This document shows, piece after piece, positions 42,566 to 50,671 of a stretch of 64,000 nt of DNA. The stretch lies in the NCBI RefSeq assembly GCF_004307455.1, contig NZ_SEWX01000001.1, forward strand, positions 496,001 to 560,000, written 5' to 3'. This DNA comes from Aquirufa nivalisilvae. Its GTDB lineage: Bacteria > Bacteroidota > Bacteroidia > Cytophagales > Spirosomataceae. The position numbers and the translations under genes were made by a program. The number at the start of each line of letters is the position of its first letter. Position 1 is the stretch's first letter. The notes beneath the pieces were generated by a model, which saw only the letters and a program-made list of their open reading frames with translations, did not search any database and was not told the origin of the DNA.

Positions 42566-43444
42566 ATGAAAAAAGGTATTCTATTAACAGTTTTAATGGC
42601 GTGTGTAATCGCCTGGAATGTAAGTGCGCAGGATCGCCCATTGCAAATTATCATGATAGGGGCACATCCAGATGACTGTGATATCAAGAGTGGAGGAACA
42701 GCGGCATTGTTTGTAGCCATGGGTCATCATGTCAAATTTGTATCAGTAACCAATGGAGATGCGGGTCATCAAACAGAAGGTGGGGGGATGTTGGCAAAAC
42801 GAAGAATTGCTGAGACGAAAGAAGTGGCACGCAGATTAGGTGTTTCTTATGATGTGTTGGATAACCATGATGGGGAGCTTTTGCCTAGTTTAGAAATTCG
42901 TTTGCAGATTATTCGAAAAATACGGGAATGGAAGGCGGATGTGGTGATAGCTCCGCGTTCTAACGATTACCATCCAGATCATCGTTATACGGGTGTTTTG
43001 GTCCAAGATGCAGCTTTTATGGTAGGCGTTCCTAATGTGGCACCAGATGTAGAACCTTTGAGGAAGAATCCTGTATTCTTATATTTTCAAGATAATTTCA
43101 AAAAACCGAATCCATTTCAAGCGGATATAGCAGTTGATATTACGCCAGTGATTGAGAAAAAATTGGCAGGCTTAGATGCTCATCAATCTCAGTTTTATGA
43201 GTGGTTGCCATGGATAGGGAATTATGAAAACGAAGTACCTAAAGATCCTGCAAAACATAAAGAATATTTGTTAGCCAAACGTGTTCAGACGCCCAATCCA
43301 GAAGTGAGAAAAACCTTAGAAAAGTGGTATGGTAAATCACGTGCCGATCAAGCTAAATTTGCCGAGGCATTTGAAATTTGTGAGTACGGTACACAGCCTA
43401 CGGAACAAGATATTCGTCGTTTATTTCCTATGCTTGGAAAATAA
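42566..43444 (+). CDS. Exported PIG-L (LmbE)-family deacetylase
   Basis: 292 residues with a signal peptide (ending VSAQ). Zinc-site motifs are IGAHPDDCDIKSGGTAAL near residues 30-45 and NDYHPDHRYTG near 133-143. DGELLPSLEIRLQIIRKIREWKADVV is typical. PIG-L enzymes remove N-acetyl groups from GlcNAc-containing molecules; the exported Bacteroidota branch probably acts on oligosaccharides. The GH31 gene just upstream supports a role in glycan breakdown. Confidence 0.87.
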   Translation: MKKGILLTVLMACVIAWNVSAQDRPLQIIMIGAHPDDCDIKSGGTAALFVAMGHHVKFVSVTNGDAGHQTEGGGMLAKRRIAETKEVARRLGVSYDVLDNHDGELLPSLEIRLQIIRKIREWKADVVIAPRSNDYHPDHRYTGVLVQDAAFMVGVPNVAPDVEPLRKNPVFLYFQDNFKKPNPFQADIAVDITPVIEKKLAGLDAHQSQFYEWLPWIGNYENEVPKDPAKHKEYLLAKRVQTPNPEVRKTLEKWYGKSRADQAKFAEAFEICEYGTQPTEQDIRRLFPMLGK

Positions 43445-43449
43445 AATTT

Positions 43450-43482
43450 GGGGTCTGAACATTATTTAAATAGAAAGACCCC
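43450..43482. terminator. Bidirectional hairpin between converging genes
   Basis: GGGGTCT (43450-43456) and AGACCCC (43476-43482) pair around a 19-base loop, with ACTTTTTAT after it on the + strand. Half of it overlaps the 3' end of the CBM9-like gene. The loop is long for an intrinsic terminator. Confidence 0.4.
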
Positions 43483-44148
43483 ATACTTTTTATAATCATG
43501 GAAGGTGCCTGGTAAAGGTGACCAGGACCATTTCGCCATTTTCCCGGCATCATAGTCGAGCCGACAAAAATTCCCTTTCCACACTGTTCCTGGTTTTGCT
43601 GGTACATTTTCTAATGGTGTTAGTAAGGTAAATGGGATAAATAGTTCAGCTGACCAAGTACCAATACCTCCTGAAATGTGTTTGATAGAAACCTTCTTTT
43701 GAACTTTTCTATCTCCTTCATAATGCCATGGCAACCAACCATAAAATTTACCTTGGAAATTTGGTACCATTAAGACGAGTTCTTTTTCCAAAGGATTGAT
43801 TTCATATTCAAAATAAAGAGGCACCGAAGGATTTGGATGGAAAAACACTTCGAATACATCGGCTTGGTATAAGTCCTCGAAATCGTTCTGAAATGTCGTA
43901 CTGATTTTCTCATCTTTACCTTCCAAATACACATACATTCCTTTGTCGGAATACAGGATTTTAAATCGACTATCTAACTCTTTCGCTAATTCATTTCTGG
44001 CAGGCAGAGAATACCATTTGCTTTGTTGCCATGCAGGATGATTCGCTTGTCCATCGATCGTGAAGTCGGCAACATGCTGAACTAGCAGTGTATCTTGAGC
44101 AGTTACAGAAATTGGAAAAAGGAGTAATAGGTATAGCCAATGTTTCAT
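43462..44148 (-). CDS. Exported CBM9-like carbohydrate-binding protein
   Basis: 228 residues with a signal peptide (LYLLLLFPISVTAQ). The rest fits the family 9 carbohydrate-binding-like fold: FTIDGQANHPAWQQSKW, KILYSDKGMYVYLEGKDE, DLYQADVFEVFFHPNPS, YFEYEINPLEKE, WSAELFIPF and the final GNFCRLDYDA. No catalytic residues are evident. It converges on GH31/PIG-L and overlaps the DUF2834 gene by 4 bases. A helper in sugar binding is plausible but not shown. Confidence 0.8.
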   Translation of the reverse strand: MKHWLYLLLLFPISVTAQDTLLVQHVADFTIDGQANHPAWQQSKWYSLPARNELAKELDSRFKILYSDKGMYVYLEGKDEKISTTFQNDFEDLYQADVFEVFFHPNPSVPLYFEYEINPLEKELVLMVPNFQGKFYGWLPWHYEGDRKVQKKVSIKHISGGIGTWSAELFIPFTLLTPLENVPAKPGTVWKGNFCRLDYDAGKMAKWSWSPLPGTFHDYKKYGVFLFK

Positions 44149-44495
44149 ATTGCTGGAGTGAGATTCATTTTTTTATGTCTGAAAAATAAGAATAAGGGGA
44201 ATGCAAAAGCATAGCCAATCAGAAAAGTTAATAAAATGAATAGCCACATTTTTTTCATTTGTAGTCGATAACCTTCTACTAACATGAAAAAAGTCCCTGC
44301 TGTGGTTCCTGTCCAGAAGTCGAAAGTCAGACTTTTGGCATAATAACTTGTCCAAGTACTTTGAACAAACTGGACTACATCAAAATGTCCGTTTTGTTCT
44401 TGCATGCCTAACCAAACAAAATAAAAAGTGAGAGAACCTCCGACAACAGAAAGGAAGAGATAAAAATAGGCAATGTTGAATGGGAGAGGTTTCAT
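44145..44495 (-). CDS. DUF2834 membrane protein
   Basis: 116 residues with three membrane spans. LSVVGGSLTFYFVWLG, the SLTFDFWTGTTAGTFFMLVEGYRL stretch and MWLFILLTFLIGYAFAFPLFLFFRHKK match the DUF2834 pattern. Function unknown. Its last 4 bases overlap the CBM9-like gene, so it leads a two-gene transcript. Confidence 0.82.
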   Translation of the reverse strand: MKPLPFNIAYFYLFLSVVGGSLTFYFVWLGMQEQNGHFDVVQFVQSTWTSYYAKSLTFDFWTGTTAGTFFMLVEGYRLQMKKMWLFILLTFLIGYAFAFPLFLFFRHKKMNLTPAI

Positions 44496-44608
44496 GGCTT
44501 GTTGATTGTGAAGAGTAAAAGCTAATTAGTCCTGTACAATTTAGTCAAATATTCGAATCGGAACTTTTTATGTAGGTAATTCGGTTTTGGGATATTAACA
44601 AAGTCAAC

Positions 44609-45250
44609 ATGAAAATAGAAATTTGGAGTGATATCATGTGTCCCTTTTGTTACATTGGGAAACGTCATTTAGAAAAAGCCTTAGAACAATTTGAGTCGAG
44701 CACCCCGATTGAAATTGAATGGAAAAGTTATCAACTGGATCCTAGCATACCGATGCATTTTGATGAACCGGTGAATATTTATGAGTATTTAGCTGATCGC
44801 AAAGGAATCAGTGTGGAGAAGTCAAAGGAGATGCACCAACAAGTGGCCGACATGGCAGAAAAAGTTGGCTTGAATTACCGATTTGATCATTTGGTAGTGG
44901 CGAATTCCATGAAAGCACATCAGTTAATTCAGCTGGCCAAAGAGCAGAAGAAGGATAATGAAATAGAAGAAAAGCTATTTGAAGCCTATTTTGTGGAAGG
45001 GAAAAACTTGGCTAGCGAGTCAGAATTGCTTGCCATAGGGGAATCTGTAGGTTTAGAAAAAGAGGCTATTTTAGCAGCTTTGGAGAATGATGAATTGGCT
45101 TACCGAGTGAGACAAGATACGCAGGAAGGAGTAAGTTTGGGCTTGAAAGGGGTTCCCTTTTTTGTGTTCAACCGTCGCTATGGAATTCCAGGCGCTCAGC
45201 CTTTAGAAGTGTTTATCGACACGCTTCGTCAGGCAGCGGAACATGATTAA
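44609..45250 (+). CDS. DsbA-family oxidoreductase, FrnE-like
   Basis: 213 residues, no signal peptide. A thioredoxin-like start (EIWSDIMCPFCYIGKRHLEKAL) with CPFC as the active-site pair, a long helical insertion, and GVPFFVFNRRYGIPGAQP with the cis-Pro loop near 178-195. These are features of the cytosolic FrnE/2-hydroxychromene-isomerase-like branch of the DsbA family, linked elsewhere to oxidative stress. Stands alone; a family B palindrome lies downstream. Confidence 0.88.
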   Translation: MKIEIWSDIMCPFCYIGKRHLEKALEQFESSTPIEIEWKSYQLDPSIPMHFDEPVNIYEYLADRKGISVEKSKEMHQQVADMAEKVGLNYRFDHLVVANSMKAHQLIQLAKEQKKDNEIEEKLFEAYFVEGKNLASESELLAIGESVGLEKEAILAALENDELAYRVRQDTQEGVSLGLKGVPFFVFNRRYGIPGAQPLEVFIDTLRQAAEHD

Positions 45251-45338
45251 TATCAGTATTTTATCGGGTAATTGGTAGTTTTCTCAGGAATCAAACCGGC
45301 TAATCTGTGTAGATTTGTCTGCGTAGGCTTGTCAACTT

Positions 45339-45371
45339 AGATTTGTCAACTTTTTAAAAGTTGACAAATCT
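45339..45371. repeat. Family B palindrome, second exact copy, with degenerate half-sites
   Basis: Identical over 33 bases to 25063-25095 (AGATTTGTCAACTTTT, T, AAAAGTTGACAAATCT). Degenerate relatives flank it: AGATTTGTCTG at 45311, GCTTGTCAACTT at 45328, CCAACAAATCTC near 45390 and GCTGACAGATC near 45411. They fill the gap between the DsbA-family gene and hemN. Confidence 0.9.
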
Positions 45372-45441
45372 GCCAGACTAGATCCCAAGCCAACAAATCT
45401 CTCAGAAGAAGCTGACAGATCACCCAGAAAATGCTGAAAAA

Positions 45442-46806
45442 ATGAGTCCAATTGATACCCATTTACTGAATAAATACAATGTTCCTATTCCCCGGTATAC
45501 AAGCTATCCAACGGTGCCTTATTGGGATAATCAAATAGATGCAAATCAGTGGAAATCTGCTTTTTCTATGCGCTTTGAGGAATGCAATGAAAATCAAGGA
45601 ATTAGTCTCTACATTCACCTACCTTTTTGCGAAAGTATGTGCACCTTTTGTGGATGTAATAAGCGCATTACTACCAACCATAAAGTAGAAGATGAATACA
45701 TCGATGTAGTGTTGAAAGAATGGCAATTATACCGCCAACAAATGACTTCCACTCCATTAATTCGGGAGTTTCATTTAGGAGGAGGTACCCCCACTTTTTT
45801 TTCCCCAAAAAATTTAAATCGCTTAATCCAATCCATCCTTTCGGATTCTCAGGTTGCCAAAGAGCATGAGTTTAGCTTTGAAGGACATCCTAATAATACG
45901 ACCTACGCCCATTTGAAGACCTTATTTGATTTGGGATTTAATCGAGTGAGTTTTGGTATGCAAGACAGTAATCCTGAAGTTCAACAAGTGATAAACCGTA
46001 TTCAACCTCAGGAAAATGTCCAACAAGTGGTTCAATGGGCCCGAGAAATTGGCTATGAGTCAGTGAATATCGATTTGGTTTATGGCCTTCCACTGCAAAC
46101 CATTGACCGTATCGAAAAGACGATTCAAGATGCCATTTCCTTGCGTCCCGACAGGATTGCATTTTATAGTTATGCACATGTACCTTGGACCAGTAGAGGC
46201 CAGCGATTATTCGACGAAAATGATTTACCTGCTGCTTCCGAAAAATTAGCCTTGTACCAATTGGGGCGCAACCTTTTCTTAGCTAAAGGCTATCAAGACA
46301 TTGGCATGGACCACTTTGCTCTACCAGATGATTTGATGTACAAAATCAAAGAGCAAGGGACTTTGCACCGTAATTTTATGGGCTATACTGTCCAACAAAC
46401 GGGGATGGTTTTAGGACTAGGAGTTTCCAGTATCAGTGATGTTTTTTATGGTTTTGCACAAAACAAGAAAACGATTCATGATTATTATGAGGAAATCAAA
46501 CAAGGAAAATTAGCGGTATTCAAAGGCTATTTTTTGACAGAAACAGATCAAGCGATGCGTCAATACATATTGGATGTTGCTTGCAATGGTAAGACTCAAT
46601 TTAGACCAGAAGACCTTCCTATGTTAGAAACCTATACTTTTCCATATCTAGCCGAACTTGAAGAAGACGGATTAATTCAATGGGATTTTCAAGGGTTAAC
46701 TTTAACTTCTATGGGGGCTAATTTTGTTCGAAACGTCTGTAAGGCTTTTGACTTAAAACTATTATCCGACGAGCATGCAACTCTGAAGTTTAGCCAAGCC
46801 GTATAA
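45442..46806 (+). CDS. hemN: Oxygen-independent coproporphyrinogen III dehydrogenase
   Basis: 454 residues, the length of genuine HemN. The radical-SAM cluster motif is in PFCESMCTFCGCNK (CxxxCxxC plus the HemN-specific following Cys). Further signatures are EFHLGGGTPTFF, SFGMQDSNPEVQ, NIDLVYGLPLQT, YSYAHVPW and the late GLGVSSIS. HemN converts coproporphyrinogen III to protoporphyrinogen IX without oxygen. The HemN-type CxxxCxxCxC argues against the look-alike HemW. A family B palindrome precedes it. Confidence 0.94.
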   Translation: MSPIDTHLLNKYNVPIPRYTSYPTVPYWDNQIDANQWKSAFSMRFEECNENQGISLYIHLPFCESMCTFCGCNKRITTNHKVEDEYIDVVLKEWQLYRQQMTSTPLIREFHLGGGTPTFFSPKNLNRLIQSILSDSQVAKEHEFSFEGHPNNTTYAHLKTLFDLGFNRVSFGMQDSNPEVQQVINRIQPQENVQQVVQWAREIGYESVNIDLVYGLPLQTIDRIEKTIQDAISLRPDRIAFYSYAHVPWTSRGQRLFDENDLPAASEKLALYQLGRNLFLAKGYQDIGMDHFALPDDLMYKIKEQGTLHRNFMGYTVQQTGMVLGLGVSSISDVFYGFAQNKKTIHDYYEEIKQGKLAVFKGYFLTETDQAMRQYILDVACNGKTQFRPEDLPMLETYTFPYLAELEEDGLIQWDFQGLTLTSMGANFVRNVCKAFDLKLLSDEHATLKFSQAV

Positions 46807-46903
46807 ATAAACTAGCATTACATTTCATCCACCTTTAACCATACGGGATTTTTTATTTTCTTTACAGAAATAAATGGGGGCTTTTAGCCCCATCCCTATA
46901 TAT

Positions 46904-47407
46904 ATGGGTATCAAGGTATTAAGAAGTCAGCGTTTATATGTCAAAGATCTAAATCTTCAAGACGTTCCATTTTTGTTGGAATTACTGAATACTTCTGGAT
47001 TTATTCAATTTATCGGCGATAGAGGAGTTAGAACCTTACAAGAAGCGGAGGATTTTAGCATCAAATTGCGTGATAACCCAGCCATTCATTACCGAGTAGT
47101 TTTTCTCCAATCTAGCAATATTCCCATTGGAATCATTTCTCTGGTACAAAGAGATTATTTACCTCACCCTGATATTGGGTTTGCCTTCCTTCCTTCTCAG
47201 TCAAGTATGGGCTATGCTTATGAAGCAGCAAGCCTGGTATTAGATGATTATTTTGCTCATCATAAAGCGCCTATCTTCGCTACGACATTAGAACATAATG
47301 GACGCTCCATTAGCTTGTTATTGCGCTTGGGTTTAACTTTTGAGCGTTGTATTGAACGCGATCAGCAATTACTTCATCTTTATAAAAAAGATCCATGGAA
47401 TCATTAG
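46904..47407 (+). CDS. GNAT-family N-acetyltransferase
   Basis: 167 residues from the ATG at 46904 (MGIKVLRSQRLYVKDL), in the RimJ/RimL-like layout: LRSQRLYVKDLNLQDVPFLLELL, then IGIISLVQRDYLPHPDIGFAFLPSQSSMGYAYEAASLVLDD with the acetyl-CoA-binding loop, and the final LLLRLGLTFERCI. The substrate is unknown. An in-frame ATG at 46874 is possible. Its last 13 bases overlap the DUF1569-like gene. Confidence 0.82.
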   Translation: MGIKVLRSQRLYVKDLNLQDVPFLLELLNTSGFIQFIGDRGVRTLQEAEDFSIKLRDNPAIHYRVVFLQSSNIPIGIISLVQRDYLPHPDIGFAFLPSQSSMGYAYEAASLVLDDYFAHHKAPIFATTLEHNGRSISLLLRLGLTFERCIERDQQLLHLYKKDPWNH

Positions 47408-47877
47408 AAAGGCAAATCCACCAATTGGAAGAAAATATTGCTCATGCGCATGTGTCTAATTCCCAGATCTCTGAGGGCACTGTTGGATGGCATATAGAAC
47501 ATAGTTTACTGGTGATGATTACTGTCATCAGTGCCTTAAAAAAATCTGACCCCAATAGTTACCGCTGGGTATTTAATTGGAAAAGAGTGTGGATATTTTT
47601 TACCCAAAAAATCCCAAGGGGTCGAGTGAAAGCTCCTAAATATGTGGATCCCTTACAAGTAACGGATTTACTTGAATCGGATGTTCAAGAGAAAATGACC
47701 AAGGTGCACCAATTATTGGAAGAGATGAAAACACTACCATCAAAATCCTATTTTCGCCATTTTATTTTTGGAGATTTGGCTTTAAAAGACACCCATTATT
47801 TTTTGAGAGTACATACTCACCATCACTTGAAAATAATGGCCGAATTAATCCATGATAATGCCAAAGCTGGTCAGTAA
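47395..47877 (+). CDS. DUF1569 / DinB-like four-helix protein
   Basis: 160 residues. A helical protein with histidines placed as in DinB-like metal sites: SEGTVGWHIEHSLLVM near 26-41 and LRVHTHHHLKIM near the C-terminus (about 141-152). This resembles DUF1569 proteins. The function is not established. It overlaps the acetyltransferase gene at its start and converges on the pentapeptide-repeat gene with a 33-base overlap at its 3' end. Confidence 0.72.
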   Translation: MESLERQIHQLEENIAHAHVSNSQISEGTVGWHIEHSLLVMITVISALKKSDPNSYRWVFNWKRVWIFFTQKIPRGRVKAPKYVDPLQVTDLLESDVQEKMTKVHQLLEEMKTLPSKSYFRHFIFGDLALKDTHYFLRVHTHHHLKIMAELIHDNAKAGQ

Positions 47878-48411
47878 ACCGGCTAAACTTGATTTAGAAA
47901 ATTTGGCTTTTTTGATTCGATTGATTTGAGGATTAATCTCAAAATGATATGCTGTTCTGAAATCGGCCTTTTCTAAGTTTGTTTGGTCAAATTGTGCATG
48001 CAATAAATCACAATCCTCAAAATTAGACTCACTTAAATTGGCATTGCTAAAATCAACTTCATGCAATGAGCAGTGTTTAAATTGTGCTTTTTTCATGTTA
48101 CGCTGATAGAAGGAAGACAGATTCAAAAAGCAATTTTTAAAGTGTACTTCAAATAGAAATGGGTTGGCGTATTCGAAATGCAATCCTTGCAAGCGGCAAT
48201 TCTCAAAGGACACATGTTGCCATTTGGTATTTCCCATTTTCACTAGGCTTAAATTACAATCATAGAATTCACAATCAATGAACGAATATTCTGATAAATC
48301 TAATTGGGCTAAATCACATTGTTTAAAAACGCAAGCCTCATATTCTCCCTTGGGCAAGCCTTCAATCGTGTAATTTTTCTTCTCAAAAGTTTGTTGAAAT
48401 TGGTTTTCCAT
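47845..48411 (-). CDS. Pentapeptide-repeat protein, Qnr/McbG-like
   Basis: 188 residues, almost wholly a right-handed quadrilateral beta-helix of pentapeptides with recurring F/L every fifth residue and many Cys: CVFKQCDLAQLDLSEYSF, CEFYDCNLSL, VSFENCRLQGLHF, AQFKHCSLHEVDFSNANL, SNFEDCDLLHAQFDQTNL. The pattern resembles McbG/Qnr proteins, which mimic DNA and protect gyrase, though many relatives have no known effect on quinolones. It is somewhat shorter than Qnr. Converges on and overlaps the DUF1569-like gene by 33 bases. Confidence 0.85.
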   Translation of the reverse strand: MENQFQQTFEKKNYTIEGLPKGEYEACVFKQCDLAQLDLSEYSFIDCEFYDCNLSLVKMGNTKWQHVSFENCRLQGLHFEYANPFLFEVHFKNCFLNLSSFYQRNMKKAQFKHCSLHEVDFSNANLSESNFEDCDLLHAQFDQTNLEKADFRTAYHFEINPQINRIKKAKFSKSSLAGLLTSFGIIMD

Positions 48412-48541
48412 GATGGGAGATTTAAATAGCTAATTTACGAGAAATTTGAGCAATAACTCTATGAGGATTCATCTTTCCTAAGGCTAGGTGATTCAGAAAA
48501 AGATTGTAAATTAGGCAAGATTTAAAACCTATTTTCCCATC

Positions 48542-49261
48542 ATGAAACACTTACTGCGAGCCCTTTTGGTATGTGCCCTGTTTGTGCATCCCTTTTTTGT
48601 TCAAGCTCAAAAATCCATCGAAGGTTCTTGGTCCAATGCGCAAGGAGATGTGTCAACTTGGATTTTGGTAACAGATCAAATTATTAGTGTTACTCAGTTT
48701 GAAACTAGCAGCCATAAGTTGCTGGCAACATACGGTGGAACTTATCACTTGAAAGGGAAAGAAATAGAAATTCGACAAGAATGGAATTCACAGGATTCAT
48801 TACAAGTAGGTCAGTTGAAAAAGATTACATTTCAAAAGAAAAAGGGTCAAATTCAACTGGAGCAGCAGGTTTTCTCGCAGATGGACAAAGGGGAATCAGG
48901 GAAAATGAAAGGTGCATGGATAATTGTGGGGAATTTTTCGGGTGATGTTTTATCGCGAAGACCCAATCCTTTTTTTCCGAGGAGAACCATGAAAATCCAT
49001 ACAGGGAATGCCTTTCAATGGATTGCCTACAATGTTCAAACCAAACAATTTTTTGGCACCGGCGGAGGCTATTATAGCACCCAAGGAAATACCTATACAG
49101 AAGAGATTGTATTTTTTACCAAAGCCAGTTCTAGCATTGGCAAAAAGCTCCCATTTGAATTTCAAATTCAAGACGGCATTTGGCGCCACAAAGGTCAAAA
49201 ATCGACAGGTGGACCCATGGATGAAGCTTGGTCTAGAAGGGAATTATTGGACCATAACTAA
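48542..49261 (+). CDS. Exported protein of unknown function, lipocalin-like
   Basis: 239 residues with a signal peptide (ALLVCALFVHPFFVQAQ). The mature part is beta-rich and seems to hold two similar halves: IEGSWSNAQGDVSTWILVTDQ, TYGGTYHLKGKEIEIRQEW and then KGAWIIVGN, GTGGGYYSTQGNTYTEEIVFF. This is lipocalin-like, as in a Bacteroidota family often called membrane or secreted protein. No function can be named. It heads the planctomycete-type operon; the next gene starts 9 bases after its stop. Confidence 0.65.
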   Translation: MKHLLRALLVCALFVHPFFVQAQKSIEGSWSNAQGDVSTWILVTDQIISVTQFETSSHKLLATYGGTYHLKGKEIEIRQEWNSQDSLQVGQLKKITFQKKKGQIQLEQQVFSQMDKGESGKMKGAWIIVGNFSGDVLSRRPNPFFPRRTMKIHTGNAFQWIAYNVQTKQFFGTGGGYYSTQGNTYTEEIVFFTKASSSIGKKLPFEFQIQDGIWRHKGQKSTGGPMDEAWSRRELLDHN

Positions 49262-49270
49262 TTTCCTTAC

Positions 49271-50668
49271 ATGATTGATTTGCTTGGCCATTTACATCCC
49301 ATTTTAGTACATTTTCCCATTGGGATATTGGTCATTGCTTGTGTCATGATTTGGGTGCAAGCTATTCGAAAGACTGAAACCCAATCTTCCATTTCTGCCT
49401 TATTATTGTTGGGAGCCATTGCTGCTATAATGGCCTCAATATCGGGCTTTCTATTATCCAATTCGGGAGATTATGAAAAAGGGGATGTTTTAACCCATCA
49501 ATGGTGGGGAATAGGAACTACCCTATGCGCTATTATCCTTTATTTTTTTCAAGCCTATCAAAAAATCATTAGCCTAGTGTTATTCGTAGCATTAGCCATC
49601 ACGGGACACTTTGGGGGCGAGTTGACCTATGGATCCAACTATTTGTTTGCCAGTAAAAAGAAAGCCATTCCAACGAAAGAATTGAGCATTTCTGCAGCAG
49701 ATACCACTCAACAGAAAGTGGAAGTAGATACTAGCATGGAAGTGCTCAGTTCGGTAAAAAATTCCCCTTTCCAACAAGAAGTTTTACCCATTTTGAAAAG
49801 CCATTGTTTTCAATGTCATTCTAGTAAAAAACAGAAAGGTAAACTGCGCTTAGATACAGAGGATTTTATTAAAAAAGGTGGAAAGGAAGGACTTATTTTA
49901 CACGCAGGAAACCCACTAAAAAGTCATTTATATAGTTATCTGATTTTGCCAGAAGACGATGATTTGCACATGCCTCCAGAAGGTAAAAAACAGTTGAACT
50001 CAAGTCAGATTGCCATCATTAAAAGATGGATTGAAATTGGTGCACCTTTTGGAGAGACAGCAGAGTCAGAGTCGTTGCATGTGATGTCTTTACAGTCGCA
50101 AGCAATGACTATACCTTCGGATGCCCCAGATCAAATGCGTTCATTGGACCTTTCTGTGGAACCAGCGAACGAAGAAGCCCTGCAAGAAGCAAAAAACCAA
50201 GGTATTAGTATTAGTCCCTATCCATCCTCGAACGGAGGCTTGAGTTTAAATTTTGTCAATATTAAACGCCTGGATTCCAAGATTTGGCAAGCGACAAGAG
50301 CTTTACAAAAACAAGTCTTACAAATCAAATTAACCAAGCGACAAGACATCCAAGTGGAGGAACTTTTGAATTTTAAGAACCTCCAACAACTAAATCTGGA
50401 ACAAAGTAATATTCATGATGTGGATTTAGAGAACCTAAGGCAATTACCTCACCTGACCCAGTTAAATCTCTATGGCACAGCCATTTCAGATCAAGGGATA
50501 AAAGCACTAGTTGCCATGAAGGCATTAAAAGTTCTTTATATTTGGCAAAGTAAGCTAAGTCAGGAAGGCTTGCAAGCTTTGAAGAAAGCTCGACCAGATG
50601 TAACCATCGTGGAAGGCAAATTTCAATTTAGTCCGCCAGATACAAATCGTTTGAAAGCAATAAAATAG
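49271..50668 (+). CDS. DUF2231 membrane domain / c-type cytochrome / leucine-rich-repeat protein
   Basis: 465 residues. Residues 1-130 are a four-span DUF2231 membrane domain (LGHLHPILVHFPIGILVIACV). Residues about 160-270 are a planctomycete-type cytochrome domain with one heme motif, CFQCH, in LKSHCFQCHSSKKQKGKLRLD, and the closing LHMPPEGKKQL with a possible Met ligand. Residues about 350-445 hold leucine-rich repeats (LLNFKNLQQLNLEQSNIHD, LPHLTQLNLYGTAISD, MKALKVLYIWQSKLS). It likely anchors an electron-transfer complex in the inner membrane. The next gene follows after 3 bases. Confidence 0.85.
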   Translation: MIDLLGHLHPILVHFPIGILVIACVMIWVQAIRKTETQSSISALLLLGAIAAIMASISGFLLSNSGDYEKGDVLTHQWWGIGTTLCAIILYFFQAYQKIISLVLFVALAITGHFGGELTYGSNYLFASKKKAIPTKELSISAADTTQQKVEVDTSMEVLSSVKNSPFQQEVLPILKSHCFQCHSSKKQKGKLRLDTEDFIKKGGKEGLILHAGNPLKSHLYSYLILPEDDDLHMPPEGKKQLNSSQIAIIKRWIEIGAPFGETAESESLHVMSLQSQAMTIPSDAPDQMRSLDLSVEPANEEALQEAKNQGISISPYPSSNGGLSLNFVNIKRLDSKIWQATRALQKQVLQIKLTKRQDIQVEELLNFKNLQQLNLEQSNIHDVDLENLRQLPHLTQLNLYGTAISDQGIKALVAMKALKVLYIWQSKLSQEGLQALKKARPDVTIVEGKFQFSPPDTNRLKAIK

Positions 50669-50671
50669 CTT

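Noticed and set aside
46874-46903. Upstream start of the acetyltransferase (MGAFSPIPIY...)
   Set aside because: The ten added residues precede the usual domain start; the ATG at 46904 fits the family better, though this is not decisive.
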